A stretch of DNA of 64,000 nucleotides from Nocardiopsis sinuspersici (GTDB lineage Bacteria > Actinomycetota > Actinomycetes > Streptosporangiales > Streptosporangiaceae): contig VWVT01000018.1 in assembly GCA_008638415.1 (NCBI GenBank), positions 62,001-126,000 of the forward strand. Reading direction: 5' to 3'. Made by a program: the position numbers and the translations under genes. A model generated the notes under the pieces. That model saw only the letters and a list, made by a program, of their open reading frames with translations, searched no databases and had not been told where the DNA came from. Positions 9,671 through 17,695 of this stretch are shown here, piece by piece (positions within the stretch are counted from its first letter, which is position 1; every line of letters starts with the position of its first letter).

Positions 9671-10413
9671 GCGAACCGGAGATCGTCCGCCACTCCGACG
9701 CGGGGGCGCTGGCCGACAGCGTCGCGTTGAAGCTGGTGAACATGATCGTCCAGGCCGAGTCGGACAAGCGCGACTTCCACCTGGTGCTGACCGGGGGCGG
9801 GATCGGTATCCGCACCCTGGAGGCGGTGCGCGACCACGCCAAGGAGGCCGGGATCAGTTGGTCCCACGTGCACCTGTGGTGGGGCGACGAGCGGTTCCTG
9901 CCGGACAAGGACCCCGAGCGCAACGAGACCCAGGCGTGCGAGGCGCTGATCGACGCGGTCTCCGTCCCGCCGCACAACGTGCACCCGATACCCGCCTCCG
10001 ACGGGATGGACGGCGACCACGTCGAGCACGCGGCCACCCGGTACGGCCGGGAGATGGCGGTGGCCGCGCGCGGCCGGGGGCCCGTGCCCGCCTTCGACGT
10101 GTGCCTGCTGGGCGTGGGCCCGGACGCGCACGTGGCCTCGCTGTTCCCGGGCCTGCCCGGTGTGCGCGAGGAGGAGGCGTCGGTGACCGCGGTGCACGAC
10201 TCGCCCAAGCCGCCGCCGCAGCGGATCTCCCTGACCATGCCCTCGATCCGGGCCGCCCGCGAGGTGTGGGTGCTGGCCTCGGGTGAGGGCAAGGCCGAGG
10301 CCGTGCGCCTGGGCCTCGCCGGAGGAAGCGTGGACGAGGCCCCCGTGGCCGGTGCGCGCGGCGCGGAGCGGACCGTGTTCTGGCTGGACGAGGCGGCCGC
10401 CTCGAAGCTGTAG
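9667..10413 (+). CDS. pgl: 6-phosphogluconolactonase
   Basis: Hydrolyses 6-phosphoglucono-1,5-lactone. 248 residues of the DevB/SOL type, with LTGGGIGIRTLEAV, the WWGDERFLP motif and CLLGVGPDAHVASLFPG visible in order. The ATG at 9667 overlaps the opcA stop and is preceded by AAGAGG. It is the last gene of the pentose-phosphate run, ending before a perfect palindrome. The 6-phosphogluconate dehydrogenase gene is not in this window. Confidence 0.96.
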   Translation: MSEPEIVRHSDAGALADSVALKLVNMIVQAESDKRDFHLVLTGGGIGIRTLEAVRDHAKEAGISWSHVHLWWGDERFLPDKDPERNETQACEALIDAVSVPPHNVHPIPASDGMDGDHVEHAATRYGREMAVAARGRGPVPAFDVCLLGVGPDAHVASLFPGLPGVREEEASVTAVHDSPKPPPQRISLTMPSIRAAREVWVLASGEGKAEAVRLGLAGGSVDEAPVAGARGAERTVFWLDEAAASKL

Positions 10414-10449
10414 ACGGCCCCGACACCGTGGCAGGCCCCGACGCGGGTG

Positions 10450-10481
10450 ACCGCCCCGGCCCCGCGCGGGGCCGGGGCGGT
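10450..10481. terminator. bidirectional terminator between pgl and murE-like gene
   Basis: A 32-bp perfect palindrome (arm accgccccggccccgc) midway between two convergent genes. Confidence 0.75.
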
Positions 10482-10543
10482 CGTGTGTGCGGCGGCCGTC
10501 TCCCGCCGAACGGTGTTCCCCCGTGGAGGGGAGGGGCACGGCG

Positions 10544-12016
10544 TCAGGCGCGGGAGATCTCGCGTACGGCCGTCATGTCGTCGAAGGGGAGGAGGTCGTC
10601 GCCGACGCTCTGGTACGACTCGCTGCCCTTGCCCGCGACCAGGACGACGTCCCCGGGACGGGCCGAGGACAGTGCGAGGGCGATGGCCCCGTGTCGGTCG
10701 CCGACCCGCTCGAAGGGCGTGCCGGTCGCCTCGATGCCCGGGACGACCTGGTCCATGATCGCCTCCGGGTCCTCGTAGCGGGGGTTGTCCGAGGTGAGCA
10801 CGCACAGGTCGGAGTAGGTGCCCGCGATCTCGCCCATCCGGACGCGCTTGGTGGTGTCCCGGTCGCCGCCGCAGCCGAAGACGGTGAGCACCCGGTGCGG
10901 GGCGAACCCGCGGATCGTGTACAGGACCTTGTCCAGCGAGTCGGGCGAGTGGGCGTAGTCCACGATGACGGAGACCCCGTCCGGGGTTGCGAAGTGCTCG
11001 AACCTCCCCGGGATCTGCGGCATCCGGTCGAGGGCGTCCACCAGGCCCTCCAGGTCGTGCCCCAGGAGGTGGCAGGCCGCCACCGCGGCCAGCGCGTTGG
11101 ACACCGAGAAGCGGCCGGGGATGGGGATCGCCGCCGGGTACTTGCGCTCGCCGTGGTGCAGGACGAACCGGGTCCCCGAGGCGTCCACGACCAGGTCGGT
11201 CGCCCGGTAGTCCGCGTCCGCCTCGATGGCGTAGGTGGTCACGGCGCCGGGCATCATGGCCGGGATCGTGGCGCCCACGGGGTCGTCGGCGTTGACCACG
11301 GCGCGCCGGCACATGCCCTGGAACAGGAGCATCTTCGCCTCCTGGTAGCGCTCCATCGTGCCGTGGTCGTCCAGGTGGTCCTGGGTCAGGTTGGTGAAGA
11401 CCCCGACGTCGACGAAGGAGCCCTCCACCCTGTGGTTCAGCAGCCCCATCGACGTCGCCTCCAGCACGACGCTGGCGCTGCCCCGGTCGCGCATGCACGC
11501 CAGCAGGTACTGGAGGTCCGGCGCCTCCGGCGTGCTCAGCACCGACCTCGGCATGAGGATCGGGTCGCCGCCGGTCCGGGCGCCGGAGGTCCCGATGACC
11601 CCCACCCGGGCGCCCTCGGAGATCCTCAGCAGCGACTCGTATATGGACGACACCGACGTCTTGCCGTTGGTGCCGGTGACGGCGACCACGTCCATGGCGC
11701 GCCCCGGCTCACCGTGGTAGCGCGACGAGACGAGTGCCGTCGTGACCCGCGCGTCCGGCACCCGGACCACGCACACACCGGGGTCCGCCGGCCGGCCGGA
11801 CGGGTCCGGTCCCTCGACGAGGACGGCGACGGCCCCGCGGGCGACCGCCTCCCCGACGGCCTCGGGGCCGCCCTCGGGGTGTCCTGGCAGGGCGACGTAG
11901 AGCGAACCGGGGGTCACACGGTCGGCGTCCAGGCACGGCCCCGAGGTGATCGGGATGTCCTGGTCTCCGTGCAGTACCTGGTGGTCGTGGCCGTGCAGCA
12001 GCTCGCTCAACTTCAC
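10544..12016 (-). CDS. MurE-type Mur ligase (UDP-MurNAc-dipeptide:meso-DAP ligase family)
   Basis: 490 residues in the three-domain Mur ligase layout: an N-terminal UDP-binding region, an ATP loop TGTNGKT at residues 114-120 and a C-terminal ligase domain. The motif DNPRYEDP (from residue 410) matches the DNPR sequence that selects meso-diaminopimelate in MurE. The GTG at 12016 is chosen because the family N-terminus begins at VKLSELL; the 78 residues upstream are low-complexity readthrough. No murF, mraY or ftsI neighbours exist here, so this looks like a MurE outside the division/cell-wall cluster. It could be a second peptidoglycan enzyme or a paralogue used in a special pathway. Confidence 0.85.
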   Translation of the reverse strand: MKLSELLHGHDHQVLHGDQDIPITSGPCLDADRVTPGSLYVALPGHPEGGPEAVGEAVARGAVAVLVEGPDPSGRPADPGVCVVRVPDARVTTALVSSRYHGEPGRAMDVVAVTGTNGKTSVSSIYESLLRISEGARVGVIGTSGARTGGDPILMPRSVLSTPEAPDLQYLLACMRDRGSASVVLEATSMGLLNHRVEGSFVDVGVFTNLTQDHLDDHGTMERYQEAKMLLFQGMCRRAVVNADDPVGATIPAMMPGAVTTYAIEADADYRATDLVVDASGTRFVLHHGERKYPAAIPIPGRFSVSNALAAVAACHLLGHDLEGLVDALDRMPQIPGRFEHFATPDGVSVIVDYAHSPDSLDKVLYTIRGFAPHRVLTVFGCGGDRDTTKRVRMGEIAGTYSDLCVLTSDNPRYEDPEAIMDQVVPGIEATGTPFERVGDRHGAIALALSSARPGDVVLVAGKGSESYQSVGDDLLPFDDMTAVREISRA

Positions 12017-12262
12017 GAGGGGTCCCTTCGAGAGTGGCGCGGCCGGCCTCGTGGGCACGGCCGCACCCGTGGGCGCAGCCGGCGGAGCCGGCTGGCGGGG
12101 AGGGTGGTGCGGGACTGGATGGGAGGGCCCGGTCCGGGCTCCGCGCGGGGGCCCGGCCGAAGGCGGAGAGGCGCGCGTCGTGCGCGGGGAGTGACGGGCC
12201 GCGGGTCGCGGGGCCACGGAGACGGCGCCCGCGGGGGGCGGCCGGAACACGCGGAGAGGTCG

Positions 12263-12415
12263 CTAACCGTGGCCGTGCAGGGCCGTGAGGCCGGTGCGGG
12301 GTGCCTCCGGGAGGACGGAGGTCGACCGGCTGACGGCCGGGGGGCCCGCGGTGGTCGAGCCCGGGATGTGGGCGGTCCGGAACGGACCCTGCTCCACCGC
12401 GCGCGTATCTGCCAT
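12263..12415 (-). CDS. candidate leaderless 50-residue peptide
   Basis: ATG at 12415 lies 6 nt after a TACACT hexamer, the layout of a leaderless actinobacterial transcript. The 50 codons end with TAG and about 90% have G or C in third position. The peptide begins MADTRAVEQGPF and ends LTALHGHG. It has no cysteines, no membrane segment and no recognised family. It lies about 250 bp upstream of the MurE-like gene on the same strand, so it may be a regulatory upstream ORF or an independent peptide. No ribosome site is present, so the call rests on the promoter layout and codon use. Confidence 0.4.
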   Translation of the reverse strand: MADTRAVEQGPFRTAHIPGSTTAGPPAVSRSTSVLPEAPRTGLTALHGHG

Positions 12416-12788
12416 GACTGGAGTGTACGCGCACGGCCGCGGTCCGGAGAGGGCCGTGGAGGGTCGGAAGGTGCCGGGAGGGACCGCGAGGTGCCGGAAG
12501 GGGCCGGGAGGGACCTCCCCGGTCGCGCGGGGACGCCCTCGGGCCTGGCGGCGACCGGCCGTGCGGTACCGCGTACACGCCCTGGGAGGGCTCCGGCGCC
12601 TCCGACTTCCCGACACCGACCGGATACCCGCCGGACCTCCCCGGTTCACGCACGGCCGCGGCGGTCGGCCACGGTCGTCGTCCCCCGTGCCCCGAGGGCT
12701 TCGCTCACGGACACCCCGGACAGCCGGAGAGGAGGGCGCGGGGCCTCCGGCTTTCCTCCACCCGGTGTCACGGGCCGGCCGCACGGGT
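12416..12788. other. intergenic region with degenerate GGTGCCGG(A/G)A(G)GG repeats
   Basis: No gene is supported. Between about 12,465 and 12,520 an imperfect purine-rich unit around GGTGCCGGGAGGGACC is repeated. The remainder, up to the stop of the lipoprotein peptidase, shows nothing I can name. Confidence 0.4.
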
Positions 12789-14408
12789 TCAGGTGACGGC
12801 CGGAGGGCAGGTGAGCCCCGGCCGGGGCACCTCGCCGGTGAGCAGGTAGGCGTCCACCGCGCCGTCCACGCACGGGCTGCGCCCCCATCCGTAGACGGTG
12901 TGCCCCGCGCCCTCGTAGGTGACCAGGGTGGCGGTCTCCAGCCGCTCGGCCGCCTCCCGGACCCAGTGGTAGGGGGTGGCGGGGTCGCCGACGGTGCCGA
13001 CGACCACGATCGGGGGCGCCTCGGGAGCGGTGAGGGCGGTGGGCGCCTTCTCGGTCCCGGGCCAGTAGGCGCACGGCAACTGGTCCCACACCGGGCCCGG
13101 GCCGAACAGCGGGGAGATGTCGGCGGCCTCGTCGGCGGCGTCGCGGTAGGCCGTCACGTCCTCCGGGTCGGCGCGGTCGGCGCACCTCACGGCCGTGTAC
13201 GCGGCGCCCGCGTCCTGGTGCCCCGTCCCGGGCTCGCTCTCGCCGGACTCCGCCTTCGCGTACTGGCCGAAGGTGTCGTCGTACAGCCGCCCGAGGTGGC
13301 GCTCGACCCCGCGGTCGTCACCCTCGGCGAGGGCGGTGAGCACGCCGGCGAGGTGGTCCCAGGCGCCCTCCTGGTACAGCGCCATGCCGACCATGGTGAG
13401 CAGCGTCCGGCCGTCCACCGGGATCCCCTCGACCCGGGCCGGGTCCCGGTCGAGCCGCTCCAGGAGTCCGGCCATCCGGGCGTCGGCCTCGCTGGCGGCC
13501 CCCGGCCCCCCGGAGCCGCGGTCCGCGCCGGTGAACGGGCACGCGTCGACCTCGGCGACGCAGTCGGCCAGGAACATCTCCCAGGTGTGCTGGAACGCGG
13601 CGACCTGGTCGACGGCCGCCTCGGCGTTGGACATCCGGGTCGCCACGGCGCCGTCCAGGACCAGCGCCCGGATGTTCTCCGGGTACATGTGGGCGTACAG
13701 GGCGCCGATCCACGCGCCGTAGGAGTAGCCGACGAAGTTCAGCCGCTCCTCGCCCAGGGCGTCGCGGATGACGTCGAGGTCGCGGGCGACGTTGACGGTG
13801 CCGACGCGGGCCAGGAACTCCTCCCCCACCCTCTCCTCGCACGCGCGGGCGTACCCGCGGGCCGCGTCCGCCAGGGGCCGGAGCTCGGCGGCGCCCAGGT
13901 CGCCGGGGTCGGTGCCGGCCACGCTCTGGCGGGCGTCGACCAGGGCGTACCGGTCCCCGCAGGCGAAGCCCCCGCTCTTCCCGACGCCGCGCGGGTCGAA
14001 GGAGACCAGGTCGAAGGCGGCGCGGATCCCGTCACCGAACAGGGGGGACTCCAGCGCCCGCACGCCCGAGACGCCGGGACCGCCCGGATTGACGACCAGG
14101 GATCCCAGGTGCTCCTCCTTCGGCCCGTCGGCGGGCGCGCGGACCAACGCGATGTCGAGGGTCCTTCCGCGGGGCTCGCCGTGGTCCAGGGGAACGGTGA
14201 CCGTGCCGCACTCCAGGCTCTCCAGCCACTCCGTGTCGGCTCCCCCGCCGGCCGCGTCCTCCTCCCCGTCGTGGCAGGGCCGCCAGGAGACCTCCTGCCC
14301 GTGGAAGGGGGCGTCCTCGGGAGGGCATCCCGTGGCCAGCACCACCGCGATGAGCCCGCCGAGCCCGAGGGCTCGCACCCCGTGTCGCACCTCCGGCTCC
14401 GTTCCCAC
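12789..14408 (-). CDS. secreted lipoprotein alpha/beta-hydrolase, S33 tripeptidyl-aminopeptidase type
   Basis: 539 residues. The N-terminus has a hydrophobic segment ending in the lipobox LATGC (Cys28), so the mature protein should be lipid-anchored outside the membrane. The oxyanion region NPGGPGVSG (residues 107-115) and FDPRGVGKS precede the nucleophile elbow GYSYG (Ser229). The C-terminus has the TAP-like domain with the catalytic His in EGAGHTVYG. This is the Streptomyces Slp/Tap group that trims N-terminal peptides. The GTG at 14408 was chosen as the first start giving a complete lipoprotein signal. It neighbours the CRISPR-linked CARF gene, from which a 57-bp palindrome separates it. 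Confidence 0.87.
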   Translation of the reverse strand: MGTEPEVRHGVRALGLGGLIAVVLATGCPPEDAPFHGQEVSWRPCHDGEEDAAGGGADTEWLESLECGTVTVPLDHGEPRGRTLDIALVRAPADGPKEEHLGSLVVNPGGPGVSGVRALESPLFGDGIRAAFDLVSFDPRGVGKSGGFACGDRYALVDARQSVAGTDPGDLGAAELRPLADAARGYARACEERVGEEFLARVGTVNVARDLDVIRDALGEERLNFVGYSYGAWIGALYAHMYPENIRALVLDGAVATRMSNAEAAVDQVAAFQHTWEMFLADCVAEVDACPFTGADRGSGGPGAASEADARMAGLLERLDRDPARVEGIPVDGRTLLTMVGMALYQEGAWDHLAGVLTALAEGDDRGVERHLGRLYDDTFGQYAKAESGESEPGTGHQDAGAAYTAVRCADRADPEDVTAYRDAADEAADISPLFGPGPVWDQLPCAYWPGTEKAPTALTAPEAPPIVVVGTVGDPATPYHWVREAAERLETATLVTYEGAGHTVYGWGRSPCVDGAVDAYLLTGEVPRPGLTCPPAVT

Positions 14409-14522
14409 GACGCTTCGCCTGCCCTTTCCATCCTCACCGGAAAAGAGCCGCGAGGACCGTGGTGCGAGCGGCTGAGCAGGCAAAAAGTCGGTCTTGTCGA
14501 GGCGGCGGCTCCCCAACGGCGG

Positions 14523-14579
14523 TGATCTTGCTCCCAGCGGCACTGTCGACGGTCGAGAGTGCCGCTGGGAGCAAGATCA
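14523..14579. repeat. perfect 22-bp inverted repeat (large hairpin)
   Basis: Arms 14523-14544 and 14558-14579 are exact reverse complements (arm begins tgatcttgctcccagcgg) around a 13-nt loop. It begins 17 bp past the stop of the CARF gene and lies upstream of the lipoprotein gene on the same strand. It could be a terminator, although it is much longer than the others here and lacks a T-run, or a REP-like repeated element. Confidence 0.7.
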
Positions 14580-14595
14580 TCCGGTGAGGGCCGCG

Positions 14596-16800
14596 CTAGA
14601 GCCTGCTGACGTCGGTGTCCAGCAGCGGGGGCAGCGCGTCGGGGGAGGCCACCGCCACCAGGGGGCGCAGGGGCTCGCCGAAGGAGATCCGCCCCGGCTC
14701 CCGCTCCGGGTCGGCGTGGGCGATCCAGTCCACCAGCTCGACCGCGCGGCTGACGTCGCCTCCGGGCCGGGCCAGGGCGACCACCGTTCCGGCCACGTCG
14801 CAGCGCGTGCCGAGGTGCACGGTGGCGGCGAACACGCTCTGCGCCCACGCGCCCCGGCCGACCTCGTGCGCCCGGCCGCCGGGGGTGCGGCGCCGGTACC
14901 GTCCCGGCGCGGTCAGGCCCACCGCGCGGTCGTCGAAGGTGAGCACCAGGCTGGGGCGCTCCTGGGCGGTCAGGCACTCCTCGAGGTCGGTGAGGGAGGC
15001 GTCCATCCACACATCTACCGGCCCGCTGGCCGCCCGTACCAGGGCGGCGCGGGCGGCGTCGAGCAGGCCCGTGTCCACCTGGGAGCGGGCCTCGCGGCAC
15101 ACCCGCCCGGCCAGGGACACGGCCGAGGCCCCGGCGCCCTCCCCCGGCCGGTCGCCGGCCAGCGGCGTGTACCCGGGCAGGACCAGCGGCCAGTCCACGC
15201 GGGCGCGGCCCCGCAGGGGCAGAGCGCCGTGGGTCAGGCAGACCACGGTGCGCCTGCGTGCCAGCTGGTAGGTGGCGCAGGCGCCCGAGCGGCGGGCGGC
15301 CAGGGCCAGGCCCAGGCTCATCGCCTTGGTCCCGGTGGTGATGTCGGCTATGACCGGGGGCGGTGGGTCGGTGTCCTGTTCCCGGGTGATCCAGTCCCGG
15401 GCGACGGCGGCGACCGCGTCGGCGTCGAAGCCGTCCACGGGGTCGGGGGTGAAGCGGACCCGGTCGCGGTACCCGCCCTCCCTCAGGCGGGCGGCGTCGG
15501 CGGGCGGCGCGCCGGGGTGCTCGGCGGCGTGCAGGGTGCGGGCGGCGGCCTCGCGCATCCCGTCGCGCACGCTCTGCCGTGAGGGCAGGACCAGCGTGCC
15601 TGCGGGCCGGTGGGCGTGGACGGCGGTGAGGGTGCCCAGGCGGCTGCCGCCCAGGGAGGTGACCAGGACGGGTCCGTCCGCGGGGCCGGGGTGGTGTTCG
15701 GGCGGCGCGGGCGCGGGGGGCTCCGACGGTGCGGGAGCGGTGTCGGGACCGGTGTCGGACCCGGTGTAGGCCCCCGGGGCCGGAGCGCCCGGTCCGGGGA
15801 AGAAGGCCCTGCGGATCTCCTCGAAGGAGGTCAGCCGCGACAGCAGGTCGTCCAGGCTCCACACGTGCACGCTGCGGGCGCTCAGGGCGGGGTTGTAGGC
15901 GGTGACGCGCTCGCGCAGCCCGGGAACGGCGGGGCCGGTGTGGACGAACAGCACCTGGGCGGCGGCGCCGAAGACCCTGCGGGCCTTGGCCACGGTCCAC
16001 CCGGCGCGGGCCACGACGTCGTCGGGGCGGGTCTTGGCCTCCACGCACAGCACCCGGTGCCGGTAGCGCACGATGGCGTCGAAGTCGGCGATGGAGCCGT
16101 CGGGGTGCCGGGGGTCGACGACCTGGCGGGCTCCGACGACCTCGGTTTCGGGGTGGCGGCGCGTGTGGCGCAGCAGGTGGGACAGGACGCGGCCCTCGGC
16201 GACGACGCCGCGCCGCACGGCCGGGGACAGGTCGGGAAAGCGCGCCTGGAGGGCCTGCCGTCCTCCCTGCACGAAGAGGCGGACGGGTTCGGGGTCGCGG
16301 TCCCACAGCCAGTGGGCCCCGTGGATCCCGGCGAGGACGCGCAGGTCGACGCCGTCGCCGACCACGGGACGCCCGGGGTGGGAGCCGTCCGCGGTGCGCA
16401 GGGTGTCGCGGGCGGCGTCGAGGTAGTGGCGCCAGCGGCGGGCGTGGGGGTGGCGCTCGGGGGGCAGGACCCGCTCGTGCAGCAGGGCCGCGGCCACGCT
16501 CATCACCTTGGTGCCGCCGGTGTAGTCCAGGAACCAGGGTTCGCCGCCGCCCGCACGGTGCAGGGCGGCCATGGTGTCGGTGACCGGCCCGAAGTCGTGG
16601 GGGTCGGGGCCCACGCTCACCACCCGCACGGACTCGGGCGAGGCCAGCCGCTCCACGGCGGCGGCGACCCGTCGGGCGAGGGGGCGGGTCCCGTCGCTGG
16701 CCACCAGGACCAGGTGGTCGGCGGGGAGGGTGAGGGAGGACAGCAGCGCGGGGGTGGGGTTGCGCCCGACGAGCACGACGGCGGCACGGGGACCGTCCAC
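14596..16800 (-). CDS. CARF-nuclease-CARF protein (Can1/Can2-like CRISPR ancillary nuclease)
   Basis: 734 residues in three parts. Residues 1-115 form a CARF-like fold with LDYTGGTKVM at 91-100. Residues 195-290 carry a PD-(D/E)xK nuclease pattern: Glu202, Asp241 in DFDAIV, and Glu254-Ala-Lys256 in LCVEAKT. A proline-rich linker (336-372) leads to a second CARF-like region with DITTGTKAMS at 486-495, then a C-terminal domain (about 560-734) I cannot name. In Card1/Can2 and Can1, CARF domains bind cyclic tetra-adenylate and switch on the nuclease. Two CARFs in one chain recall monomeric Can1. The GTG at 16800 has a GGGAGGG site. It lies 2.1 kb beyond the end of the type III cas run and on the same strand. 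Confidence 0.8.
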   Translation of the reverse strand: MDGPRAAVVLVGRNPTPALLSSLTLPADHLVLVASDGTRPLARRVAAAVERLASPESVRVVSVGPDPHDFGPVTDTMAALHRAGGGEPWFLDYTGGTKVMSVAAALLHERVLPPERHPHARRWRHYLDAARDTLRTADGSHPGRPVVGDGVDLRVLAGIHGAHWLWDRDPEPVRLFVQGGRQALQARFPDLSPAVRRGVVAEGRVLSHLLRHTRRHPETEVVGARQVVDPRHPDGSIADFDAIVRYRHRVLCVEAKTRPDDVVARAGWTVAKARRVFGAAAQVLFVHTGPAVPGLRERVTAYNPALSARSVHVWSLDDLLSRLTSFEEIRRAFFPGPGAPAPGAYTGSDTGPDTAPAPSEPPAPAPPEHHPGPADGPVLVTSLGGSRLGTLTAVHAHRPAGTLVLPSRQSVRDGMREAAARTLHAAEHPGAPPADAARLREGGYRDRVRFTPDPVDGFDADAVAAVARDWITREQDTDPPPPVIADITTGTKAMSLGLALAARRSGACATYQLARRRTVVCLTHGALPLRGRARVDWPLVLPGYTPLAGDRPGEGAGASAVSLAGRVCREARSQVDTGLLDAARAALVRAASGPVDVWMDASLTDLEECLTAQERPSLVLTFDDRAVGLTAPGRYRRRTPGGRAHEVGRGAWAQSVFAATVHLGTRCDVAGTVVALARPGGDVSRAVELVDWIAHADPEREPGRISFGEPLRPLVAVASPDALPPLLDTDVSRL

Positions 16801-16928
16801 GGCGTCCCTCCCGGAAAGGGGATGTGGTCGGCGACCACGCTACTGTGCCCGCGCGGCGTTCTTCCATGGAAACGCCCTGTTCCCGGCGGTTCCGGATCCT
16901 GGTGACCGCACCTCCTTTCACACCCGTC

Positions 16929-17324
16929 TCAGGCGTTCACCTTCTCCCCTCCAGGCACCGGCGTGTCCTCCGGGGGCCGGCCGCCGACCCGTACCGGGGC
17001 GCCGCCGACCACGAAGGAGCGGCAGGCGGTGACCACTCCGCTGCCGTCGCGCACGAGGTCGGAGGGCACGAGCAGGTCCCGGCGCTCGGGATGGGCGCAG
17101 ACGACCACGGAGGAGACGATGAACCACACCCCCTCCTGCGGCTCGGGGAGGTCGGCCCTGGTGCGCTTCTCCGCCATCAGCGGCACCCCGGCCACCTCCA
17201 GCCCCACGGGAACGCGCACGGCCTCCACCCGGGCGGGGCGGGAGGCTCCCGGCCAGCGCCGGATGACGCGCGACCTCTCGTCCACGACCGTCACCACATG
17301 CGGCGTCAGGTTGACCACCCGCAT
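16929..17324 (-). CDS. small conserved protein of phage/mobile-element type, function unknown
   Basis: 131 residues starting MRVVNLTPHVVTVVD. The pattern NLTPH...V near the start, then PVGLEVAGVPLM, WFIVSSVVVCA and LLVPSDLVRD, resembles a family I recall from actinobacterial phages, plasmids and defence regions, without known function. An excellent GGAGGT ribosome site precedes the ATG at 17324. It is immediately upstream of the CARF gene on the same strand (128-bp gap) and divergent from the cysteine-rich gene, so it may be transcribed with the CARF nuclease. Confidence 0.75.
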   Translation of the reverse strand: MRVVNLTPHVVTVVDERSRVIRRWPGASRPARVEAVRVPVGLEVAGVPLMAEKRTRADLPEPQEGVWFIVSSVVVCAHPERRDLLVPSDLVRDGSGVVTACRSFVVGGAPVRVGGRPPEDTPVPGGEKVNA

Positions 17325-17695
17325 CCGGCGACCTCCGTTCCTCTCGCTCCGAACGGCCGGACGGACGCCCCCGCCCGTCCGTGACGTGCCCCGTTCCGGA
17401 TCCTCACCGCAGTCTCTCGGACACAGCCGCCCCCGTCGGAACACCGTGCCGCGCCGAGAATCCGAGAAAAACTGAGGCCGTTGTTACCAATGTCCATTTC
17501 CTTAGCATCTCTGGGCATTTATGTAACTCGGTACGAGAGTCCAATCATTGACATTCCCACCGCAGCAGACCTATTTTGGGACGCGGCCTCCCGTTGACGC
17601 GGGGGTGCCACCTGAGGTCTCACGTCTCTTTCGTACGCGCTTTCCCGGAGGGCTGGGGAAGCGACCCGGCCCCGGACCACCGGGGAGAAGAGTTC
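17325..17695. other. AT-rich divergent promoter region
   Basis: This stretch, especially 17,455-17,580, is much less GC-rich than its surroundings. It separates the leftward small-protein/CARF pair from the rightward cysteine-rich gene. Apart from the rightward promoter listed separately I see no gene. Confidence 0.6.
17548..17577 (+). promoter_or_regulatory. consensus-like housekeeping promoter for the cysteine-rich gene
   Basis: A perfect -35 TTGACA (17548-17553), an 18-bp spacer and a -10 TATTTT (17572-17577). Predicted start near 17,584 leaves a leader of about 110 nt before the GTG at 17696. It is among the best sigma-70-type promoters in the window. Confidence 0.65.

Noticed and set aside
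12440..12520. Degenerate purine-rich repeats as a CRISPR or satellite element
   Set aside because: Units differ in length and sequence and number only two to three. Simple-sequence drift is sufficient.
13739..16921. Very long alternative-frame open stretches antisense or shifted to the CARF and peptidase genes
   Set aside because: Composition is Arg/Pro/Gly-rich with no domains. These are typical frame shadows of high-GC genes, and the frames with CARF, nuclease and S33 motifs explain the DNA.
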